Below are positions 56,375-64,000 of a stretch of 64,000 bases of DNA, piece after piece; position 1 is the first letter of the stretch, and each line of letters opens with the position of its first letter. Under the pieces are notes generated by a model, which worked only from the letters and a program-made list of their open reading frames with translations, ran no database searches and had not been told where the DNA came from. The stretch is from NCBI RefSeq assembly GCF_000516985.1, contig NW_006917103.1, positions 744,001 through 808,000 on the forward strand, given 5' to 3'. A program made the translations under genes and the position numbers. The DNA is from Pestalotiopsis fici W106-1 (lineage: Eukaryota; Ascomycota; Sordariomycetes; Amphisphaeriales; Sporocadaceae).

Positions 56375-57498
56375 ATGGCAGAACTCAACCCCGCTTATCA
56401 TATAATAGCCTGGATTGCCCCTCTAGAAAACGAAACGCAAGCGGCTTTGCATATGCTAGATATGTAACAAGCACCGTGGCCGATTCCCCGAGGCCCGCAG
56501 CGGCGACGATGTATTTTGCGCAAGTGGTATAAATGAATATAATATCATCATTGCGACCCTACCTGCTGGTCAAGAATATGGCACGCGTTCTACAGCTGCT
56601 CTTCCTAACCAAGTCAAGAAGTTCTTTCCAAATCTGCGGTCCGGCCTACTCCTAGGTGTCGCCGCTGGTCTGCCAAAGGCTTCCGGGACTGGGACGCGAG
56701 ACATCCGTCTAGGCGACGTCTTGGTTGCTCTTCCCGAAGGAAGGCGATAGCGCTGGTCTGATCGCATATGATCTTGGCAAAGAGACGGGAAAGGATGCAT
56801 TCCGGCTCTTACAACTCGGGTACGTCCTGGCTACTACCGAGACAATCGTGAGATCAGCAATCGAAACCATTAAAGACAATGCGCCCAATTATGCATCTGT
56901 TTTCTTCTATTGTATAACGAGATAAAGGATGGGGTGCATGCCAGTGGGACATTTGCTGACGCGGTCAGAACAATTATATTGTCGTACTGACGTAGTCAGT
57001 ACCCACCGCAGATCACCTGCGTGGGTATATAGTCGCTCTTCAGCACCTCTCTTTTGTAGACTAGAGATCAACTCAGACAACTTTCAATGCTTCCTCGATC
57101 ATCTCGTCTTCAGTTCCCCCTTCATATATCGGCTCAGGTGAGATATATCCTTTACGAGACAAACGAGGACGTTATCGAACAAGTAGTAATTCGAGAACAA
57201 AGACCGGATGCGGGACGTACTCGTGTGTGATACGGTTCTATAGGCTCCGGAAAAAAGCTTATAGAAGATGTACAGAAGAGAAATGAGCTTAGAGATAAAT
57301 ACAATATCATTGGACTGGAGATGGAAGCGGCCGGGACAATGAATCGGATCCCTGTCGGAGTGATTCGAGGCGTTTGTGATTATGAAGATGAACACAGGAA
57401 TAAGGAGTGGCAACCATATGCCGCTGCTATGCAGCAGCATATCCCAAGGCTATTCTGCTCGAGATTCTGCCCAGGAAGATCGAGGCGTCGGATACTTA
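56375..57498 (+). pseudogene. Nucleoside phosphorylase-like (PNP_UDP) pseudogene
   Basis: Pieces in different frames follow the family in order. First YHIIAWIAPLENETQAALHMLD at the start ATG (56375), then a stop and frame change. Next NIIIATLPAGQEYGT, NQVKKFFPNL.SGLLLGVAAGLP and TRDIRLGDVLVALPEG, then a small insertion (GAAGGAAGG). DSAGLIAYDLGKETGKD..., GLEMEAAGTMNRIPVGVIRGVCDY and KEWQPYAAAM follow, with a final frameshift before KIEASDT-stop. A TGG to TGA stop lies near 57230, and a 160 bp dispersed-repeat copy interrupts it at about 56979-57140. PNP_UDP domains are frequent N-terminal domains of fungal NLR-like proteins and also occur alone. This copy cannot make a full protein. Confidence 0.88.
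56979..57140 (+). repeat. Promoter-like dispersed repeat, copy B
   Basis: This is the partner of 27765-27912 (inverted relative to it). It contains the palindrome ACTGACGTAGTCAGT, a TATATA 40 bp later, and an ATG at 57088. Copy B carries an extra 18 bp block after the palindrome. Confidence 0.8.
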
Positions 57499-58122
57499 AC
57501 AGCCTCACGAAAATTACTTTACTGGGCCGATCTCGGGGCGTAATGTATTTGCATGAATGACCACGTCGGGAGGGACGGTAAATTTGCACTTTTCTTAGAA
57601 AGAGACGTCAACAATGTTCAAACTTTGAAATAGACCCCACCATCCTGATTAATAAGATAATAGAAATGTTGCATCCTCTGACGGTACAGTGGGTTTAAGT
57701 GCCGAGCCACATGTATCCACTACTCTTGGTACTCCATTCTCATTTGTAAGAATCGGTTCCGCGGAACCTGGAAAAGCAGAATATCAATAAGATGGATCAG
57801 CCGAGATCATTATAGTCAGCAATCAGCTGCCATATCTGACTCACCCGCACGAGTCGGATACGGTAATTATTGTAGCACCAGGTAGCGTTCCACGGAACCA
57901 CGAAGACTGATCTGAACCTACATGGGTAATCAAATGGCTCTGTGCATTATAATTCACCAACTACTAAAGACTGACTATTTCTAAGCATTGCGAAAGACGC
58001 AACTGTATTAAAAAACTGAAATACGCATGCATTCGCTTATATGAAAGTCGAGAAACCAGTATACAACAAGACAATTGCTCCCATCTGGACAACGTCTCTC
58101 CATAGCCAATCTCACTGTCGAA
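57499..58122. promoter_or_regulatory. GST promoter with palindromes and AP-1/Gcn4-like site
   Basis: GGTTCCGCGGAACC (57755-57768) is a perfect 14-bp palindrome, and a near copy GTTCCACGGAAC lies at 57887-57898. TGACTCA, a bZIP (AP-1/Gcn4) consensus, lies between them at 57838-57844. A regulatory role for the GST gene 220-370 bp downstream is inferred. Confidence 0.5.
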
Positions 58123-59194
58123 ATGGGTATCAAGACCAACATTACTCTTTACACTGAGGGAACCCCCAACGGTCTAAAGCCTACCATCTTGCTAGCAGAG
58201 CTAGGTTTGGAGTACAAGGTAAGAGATAACCGTTACTTAGTGAGATGATTACATGAGGAATGGTGATGGCTAAATCCGATGAATTGGTTTGCCTGCAGCT
58301 CGTACCGATCAATATTATCGCCCAGGAAAACAAAGAGCCCTGGTTTGTCAAGATTAATCCAAACGGCCGCATCCCGGCATTGACCGACGTCGACGAGAAT
58401 GGCAAGGAGATTCGCATCTTTGAGAGTGGTGCCATTCTGGAGTACCTCGTCATCAATTACGACAAGGACCACAAGGTCTCGTATCCCCACAACTCTCCCG
58501 AGTACTGGGAAACTGTGTCTTGGGTATACATCTTTCTACTTCCATTGTGCGTCTATTCTAGTGGGCTTTCCGTGCTGATGCAGAATCAAACTTCTAGTTG
58601 ACGTGGCAAATGGCCGGCGTAGGCCCTATGCAAGGACAGGCAAATCACTTTGCTAGTAAGCATTTCAAGACTTTCCAAGTCACCATCTCTGAGCTCTCTT
58701 ACTCAAGACACTGCCTGACTTTCCTACTACCAACTAGGGTCCGCTGGCGAGAAAGTCCCTTACGCTCTTAATCGGTACGTTCATGAGACTCGGCGTCTCT
58801 ACCGCGTCTTGGATACTCACCTAGCCGCGAATTCGTCGGGCTACATTATTGGCGACCGTGTCACCATTGCCGACATTGCCATTTGGCCGTGGGTCGGCGC
58901 TTACAGTATGCAAAACCTATATAAATAATCGACTTCCCATCTTGTCCGGCGTTACTAATGCTTTTGTTCCTTTCCTTAGAGTACAGTGGCCTCTCGTCCA
59001 TTGACGAGTTCCCCCACGTCAAGAAGTGGTTGTACACACTCCTCGTGCGCCCGGGGTTCGAGGAGGGCCGCAACGCTCCCGGCCCCCACAAGTACTTGGA
59101 TATGAACTCAATGTCCGAGGAAGAGCTCAACGCCATTGCAGCATCGCTCGGGACTTGGATTCTCGATGCGATGAAGCGTGATGCCGAGGCATGA
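58123..59194 (+). CDS. Glutathione S-transferase (URE2/EF1B-gamma-like)
   Basis: There are five exons: 58123-58218, 58299-58523, 58598-58655, 58738-58905 and 58980-59194. They sum to 762 bp, 253 residues, phases closing. The N-terminal thioredoxin fold has [22 protein letters not shown], with Thr/Asn at the usual catalytic position, [12 protein letters not shown] (cis-Pro) and [10 protein letters not shown]. The C-terminal helical domain has [18 protein letters not shown] and [19 protein letters not shown]. These are typical of the fungal URE2-like GST group; expected cytosolic glutathione conjugation or peroxide reduction. It shares the WQMAG.GPM.GQ block with the GST at 16008-17000 but differs in exon count. 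It is convergent with the NmrA-like gene. A bZIP-type TGACTCA and palindromes lie upstream. Confidence 0.92.
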
Positions 59195-59376
59195 AAGACT
59201 TGGAATTACATGAACAAGACAAAGTTGAGAAGAACAATCTTCATTTGTCCATGCGTGTATCAATTAGTATGGGCATATAAAGCCCGAGGGAGGAGAGCTT
59301 GATACTTGGATATTGTAGAGCTAGTATAACCACAAGCACTCGGTTGGCGTCAGACAGTATTGGTGACTATAGTATA

Positions 59377-60583
59377 CTACTTTTCCGCGATGCAATTGTC
59401 GATTGTAACCCCTCTTTTCCCTTCAAGCGCACAAGAAAGCTCGTGCTCCAGATCCTCATTCCAAGACTCGAGACCATGGACTGGATTCCATCCTAGTGCT
59501 TTTGCGACCGTTCCAGTGGTTCTGCGGTGGCCTCCCCATCCAGCCTCGGCAACTTGTAGGTTTCCAGCAGTGGTTGTTGCCGCCTCGGCGAGATCCACGG
59601 TTCTCACCTCTGGTTCCTTGGGGCCATGGACTGCATCATTTGGCAGTACGCCCCGGTCAAAGGCCGCTTTGGCACAGTCCATGGCAATGCTATACATGGT
59701 CTTGCGACCATTCGTCGGGAATACAATGCCTTTCTTGCCAGAGGGCAGGTTGCTGCCGCCATTGCGGAGGACTTGAAGGATGCAGAAAATGTACCAATCG
59801 GCAAGGTCGGCCACGTGCACAATGTCGATGACGGCGGTGCCTTGGTGCAGGGCGAAGCCGTAACCGCGGGATAAGACGTAGGCCATCAGGATGGGAATGA
59901 CCAAGCCAGCCTGCTGGAATAGTCCCTCGCCAGGGCCAAAGATGCATGGGGCCTGAACACTCAAGACATTGACTCCCGTCTCTATTCCCGTGTCCAAGAC
60001 CAATAGCTCCGAAGTTCGCTGTGGGTATGGTCCCTCGTTTGCTTCCAGCAACTTCTCAAACTCATACACTGCTTCGGCATCGGCGTCGTGGTACTCGGCG
60101 TCGGGTCGCGCCGTACCGGTCATGGGCATGTCTGCAATGTTTGAACAGCCACTCGTGTGAAGCATCCAGGCAGGACCTCTTCTTTCTTTACGTTTGGCCA
60201 GCCCGCGAACCAAGGCTTCGGCACTTGGAGGATGGAAGCCTGAGCCGGCGTTGATTACAATGTCATGTTGGCTTGCGATTTCAGAACTATCAAGGATGCC
60301 ACGATCGGCACAAGTCAGTGCAACGATTCATGTGAGGATATCACGCCACGAGGAGGGAGCTGGGAACTTGCAGGAACTCGCCTTGGTTCCAATCGTCGAA
60401 TTCGACGCATTTGATGTGGGATCCATATTTCTCTTCCAGTCTCTTGGCCCGGTCTTCACCGCGCACAAGGACTGTGATGGACACTTCACCGAGCGTAGGT
60501 AGAGCATTTGTTATCAATCGATGGAGTATCGTGCCACCAATGTAGCCGGTGGCACCGGTAATGAGAATTCTTGGTACAGCCAT
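59377..60583 (-). CDS. NAD(P)-binding SDR / NmrA-like epimerase-fold protein
   Basis: Two exons (60583-60345, 60286-59377) sum to 1149 bp, 382 residues; the 58 bp intron (GTGATA...CACTGAC...TAG) joins LLVA to SEIASQHDIVINAGSGFHP in frame. The Rossmann motif is ILITGATGYIGG at residues 5-16 with VLVRGEDRAKRLEEK after beta-2, favouring NADP. Later landmarks are MLHTSGCSNIAD, YEFEKLL in place of the classical YxxxK, and VIDIVHVADLADWY. Atypical/extended SDRs of this kind include NmrA-like redox sensors and epimerase-like enzymes; function cannot be assigned. The gene converges on the GST gene, 182 bp between stop codons. Confidence 0.85.
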
Positions 60584-61157
60584 AATATACAATGATCTTG
60601 TCGTCGACTTGAATCTTGCGGACGCCACAGTTGTTGTCAGATTAATAGTGGGTAGTTGAGCATTCCCCGCTCCAACATAGTGGAGATCAGAAGCAACCAA
60701 ATCAGGGTTACACCATATCGGGGATGCATGGGGTAACAAGTAGATATGATCGCATTATGATACCTTGTGCGTGGACCGTACCTGCTCCAAGTCTCGGCGG
60801 GGCGTTGACCACTCATGAGTGGCCGAGACTCGACGTTCTGGCTGGAGATACTTCGGTACGAGACTAGAGGTTAATAAAGCCTTGCGAATGACATTTATTG
60901 CTAGATATCTGCGGTGTTTCATTTCCTCTGTGTGTTTGTCTTGTCTTGAAGGAAAGCCCTTTCCTGGTGCTTAATGACCTGACGAGTGAATGGTCTCCTT
61001 TTATGAACATTAGCCACACCATCCTTGATAATTTTACATGTCCACTTGTATGCCAGTGGTAATTTCTTTTTTCCTTAAGAAAAAAGGCCTCCTATAAGCC
61101 GTGATTAGAAATTTTGCCCAGGTTGACATTTTCTACTTTGCCTAGACTCCCAATTCT
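60584..61157. other. Intergenic region
   Basis: There is no gene or notable element, apart from a short A-run and T-run pair near 61070-61090. Confidence 0.5.
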
Positions 61158-63547
61158 TTAATGGCGCTGGTGCTTCTGGGCCGCGTCCTCACTTTCATGG
61201 TCTCCTTCGTAACAGGTGTACCTTCTCCTGGCATGAAGAGGAGTCTTGGCCCCAATACCCAGCTCGCCCACTGTACCCTCCCCGCCCGTTGCATCACCAA
61301 TACACCCTGGCATCTCATCAAGAATGCTGATGCGGTCGGACTTGCTGGCCACTTGCAATGGTAATTCGTCTGCCATGACAGCTCCAAGCCTCATCATGGC
61401 CAGAGAGTCGAGCTGTTCTGTCCAGCGTGGGACTCGTGCGCTATAGAGAGCTAGAGCCGCCAAAGAGAGCAGATCGAGGCAGAGCAGAATCGATATTACG
61501 ACGATGCCCCCGAGACTAATGGAGGGTTTTTGCGTGTCCTCGCCCATGTCATAGTTGACAACCAGCTTGCCATAAGGGAGGTGAAAGTTGTCCACCATCC
61601 AGACCTCATTGGTGATAAATGCGGCGGCTTCAAAGGCATTGACAATCCTCCTCTCATTAACGTCACCGGCAGGGACGTAGTAGCTAGAATAGTCACTTCC
61701 ATTGCCTCTGTTGAACACGAACATCCAGAGGTATTCAGCAGCCAACTCAACAGCATCAAGTTCCTTATTGGTGGTGTCTGTGCTAAATTGTAAGCACGGG
61801 TCCAGGTGCTTAAAAAAAAGGCTGGATATGTCTTTTTCATCATCCTCCAGTGTTTTGGTTAGTTGGAGAAAGGGTACAGTCGCTATGCATTCATTCTCAT
61901 TTTCCAACTCGTCTTGTCTGTGTGCTTCTAGAAAGGCTTCCTGGTCATGAACCACATCGAGAAACGAGCCAAGGCCAAATAAGGCCATGGCCATGATTAG
62001 CAGCGGGCCTTTCTTGTAATTCGAAATCAGGCCTGCGGTGGCATTGACGGCTGTCCCCGAGTCCGTTGATTCGTCACCCGGCTTGAGGTTGGTGGTATCC
62101 TTTTGTATGGTATTTTGCCTTACCCAGGATGGTCCGATGTACTCGCTGACCGTCTTTTCAAGCAGTGGACCGGCAACCCCACCATTTGCGTAATTGGGCA
62201 GCTCGAAATAGCCAACCGTGGTATTCAACGTAATCTTGCTCGAGTACACGCCCGATTGAAAGTTTGTGACATTCCAAAGACTTATCTTCAGATACAACTC
62301 CTCGCTACAGTTTTGCCTGTGCTGCGCGCCCGACCAGGCCGGCTCACTCATATTGCCGGGCATGCAAACCTCGACGTTGTAGGAGGCGGTGCGATTGTGC
62401 TGAGACCGATCCTCAGAACTATTGGAGTAGGTGACGTAGAAGACATCGGGGTTGTCGCTACTACACTCCGGGGGAAAGTCGTCAATATCGATTAATTCTC
62501 GACTCGCTGTCGAGTTGACCCTTGGTAGAAACTGTGACAGCAAGCCAGTGGAGTACCCTGATGGAAGCTCTGCGAAAAAGGGATCTTGCATGAGATGTAA
62601 ACTAGAAAGTAGATTCTGACTTCCGCCAGCTTGGCATGTCCCCAAAGTTGAGTACTCATACCCACTGCAGTCCATACTCCCAGACCACAATCGCGCCTGG
62701 ACGTCACTAAGTGTCGTTGATGATAGCCTGCTTCGGGTCAGAGCTACTGTGTAGTCATCGAGGGAATTGCCCCGCATGTCCTCGCCATGGTCTGACATGT
62801 CCATCAAACCGAGAATAGATGTCCATTGGGTTGGTATTTTGATCGTCTCTGTGGTGAGAAGGATTTGTTGGAGGGGAGAGATTATGGCGCCTTCCTCGAT
62901 CTTAGCAGCTAGTATTTCAATGATGGAATGGTGGAGTTACCAAGAATGTTCAGAAGGATGGCAACAGCCAGAAACGAGGATCCATAGCGCTTCCATTGAC
63001 CGCGCAAAACCTTCGAAATGAGTCCCACGTCGGCCCAACCCTTGTCGGCCAGTACCATGGTCTGTCGCATAGTCATATCTCCACTGTGACTGGGCTGCTG
63101 GATGAAGGCAACTGCTGCGCGGCCACATACAGCCGACGTGAGCGGGATGGTCAAGACGGCCACAATGCTCTGAATTACCCGGGCCGCCCTGTACCATTCC
63201 TCGTTATCCAAGTAGAATGCATGAAAGTGATTTTCGCTGTCCGTTGTCTCGCTGTAATGGCTATCGCCAGCGTTCATGCTGTAAGAGTTGCCGTGGATGG
63301 GCCTATATGCAAGTACGCAGGTGACGACCCATGCAAAGACTGCCAGCGTAGCATAAATTAGGACGAGGAGAAATATCTTGTTTGAGCGATGTATGGTGGT
63401 TGAGTACTGTATTTTGGTTGCGTCAGAGACCCTTGCAGAATCGGATCGACTCGAGTGATCTTGCTCGTCTTCGGCCACGACATCGTCTACTGCCGCGACT
63501 TCATTCCTGGGCTTGGCCTGATCGAGCAGTTCGTATGATGAATTCAT
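61158..63547 (-). CDS. Multi-pass membrane protein, fungal hypothetical
   Basis: The first frame runs 63547-62941 and continues, in a shifted frame, at 62908-61158, together about 785 residues. The gap is only 32 bp, with GTAACT and CTAG ends, too short for a normal intron, so either the junction differs (a GTTGCC donor with a TAAG acceptor, 65 bp, also keeps frame) or there is a frameshift. The N-terminal cytosolic tail is acidic. Hydrophobic segments follow: IFLLVLIYATLAVFAWVVTCVLA, VIQSIVAVLTIPLTSAVCG and SFLAVAILLNIL. Then comes a large extracytosolic loop with GAIISPLQQILLTTETI, many N-glycosylation sequons and Cys, a further helix near GPLLIMAMALFGLGSF, and a last one (GGIVVISILLCLDLLSLAALALY) before a cytosolic tail. 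The layout recalls fungal DUF3176-type proteins. No activity is known. Confidence 0.75.
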
Positions 63548-64000
63548 CGCTATGCTGTACAGCTCAAGAGTCTAAGCAGTACCAGATTGCCCGAAATGGT
63601 GATACGTTTTGACCTGATGAGCGCGCAAATATCTTCACAAAGAACCCACCAATGTGGAAAAGAAAAACTTTATTTCATCCTCTTTCAACACTTGATTGAG
63701 CGTAGAAGTAGGACCATTGATCACTTTAAGTTAAGGCAAAAATTGAGAAAGGGTTCCAGGGATGATTGGCTTAGCAGGGATGGTGGATGAGTAACTGCGG
63801 TCAATATTGGACATCTAGGACTACGGAGTGTATCCCATTTCGGCCTCAAAGATTTGCATTTGCTCCCCCTAGGGGCGTTAGTCAGGTCATCAGCAGGATT
63901 CTCATTGTGGCTCTCACACCATTCCCCCACGTGTCACGTCCGTGATAAATGCCGCTCATGATACAGAGTATCGCTCAATGGATATAGGGAATGCGCCTAT
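63548..64000. other. Intergenic end of window
   Basis: There is no supported gene in the last 450 bp. Confidence 0.5.

Noticed and set aside
1..64000. CRISPR arrays, bacterial operons, riboswitches
   Set aside because: The window is eukaryotic; the short tandem repeats seen have no spacer structure of CRISPR type.

Overview
The window looks like nuclear DNA of a filamentous ascomycete (Pezizomycotina, probably Sordariomycetes; genus not resolved). The reasons are short 46-123 bp introns with GT(GC)-AG ends and internal CTAAC/CTGAC-like branch points, loosely packed genes on both strands, STAND/NLR-type receptors with TPR tails, a Zn2Cys6 regulator, an intron-bearing tRNA-Phe beside a decayed 5S rRNA copy, and a Ty1/copia element turned extremely AT-rich in the way repeat-induced point mutation (RIP) does. 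Most genes are spliced. I rebuilt exons by hand and checked that phases add up; all splice sites are predictions.

Layout. 1-1992 (+): 3' part of an NB-ARC/TPR receptor. 2867-8885 (-): 8-exon GHKL-ATPase/DUF3883 (NO VEIN-like) protein. 8886-11134: gene-poor, with a dispersed repeat. 11135-13012 (-): Dal5-like MFS transporter. 13311-13931 (-): orphan thioesterase-like domain. 16008-17000 (+): glutathione transferase-like gene. 19421-26159 (-): about 2120-residue secreted GH55 glucanase fused to a subtilase-like domain. 26974-27486 (+): small secreted protein, divergent from the fusion gene across a promoter carrying a 3 x 37 bp repeat. 28162-28592 (-): 93-residue cysteine-rich secreted protein in three tiny exons. 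29816-32107 (+): unrecognised 763-residue protein. 33145-33388: 5S rRNA relic and tRNA-Phe(GAA). 35035-35896 (-): C-terminally truncated HMG-CoA synthase. 37016-38042 (-): Ser/Thr-rich type I membrane protein. 39570-41929 (-): DUF2235 hydrolase-like protein.

42900-48380 is a RIP-degraded copia retrotransposon read on the minus strand, with an extra LTR copy at its left end. 49346-50391 (+): SDR enzyme. 51120-53407 (+): Zn2Cys6 transcription factor. 53538-56062 (-): second NB-ARC/TPR receptor with a frameshift in its last repeat. 56375-57498 (+): nucleoside-phosphorylase-like pseudogene, divergent from that receptor. 58123-59194 (+): second glutathione transferase. 59377-60583 (-): NAD(P)-binding SDR/NmrA-like protein. 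61158-63547 (-): large membrane protein.

Functionally the window is accessory in character. It holds two NLR-like receptors with repeat arrays, one next to a decayed PNP_UDP-type domain (a common NLR effector domain in fungi). It also has a GHKL/nuclease-like protein convergent with the first receptor, a cell-wall-degrading fusion enzyme beside small secreted proteins, and scattered redox/detoxification genes (two GSTs, an SDR, an NmrA-like protein). Several truncations and pseudogenes sit beside repeats. The best candidates for something undescribed are the GH55-subtilase fusion, which seems to lack the protease Asp, and the NLR neighbourhoods.
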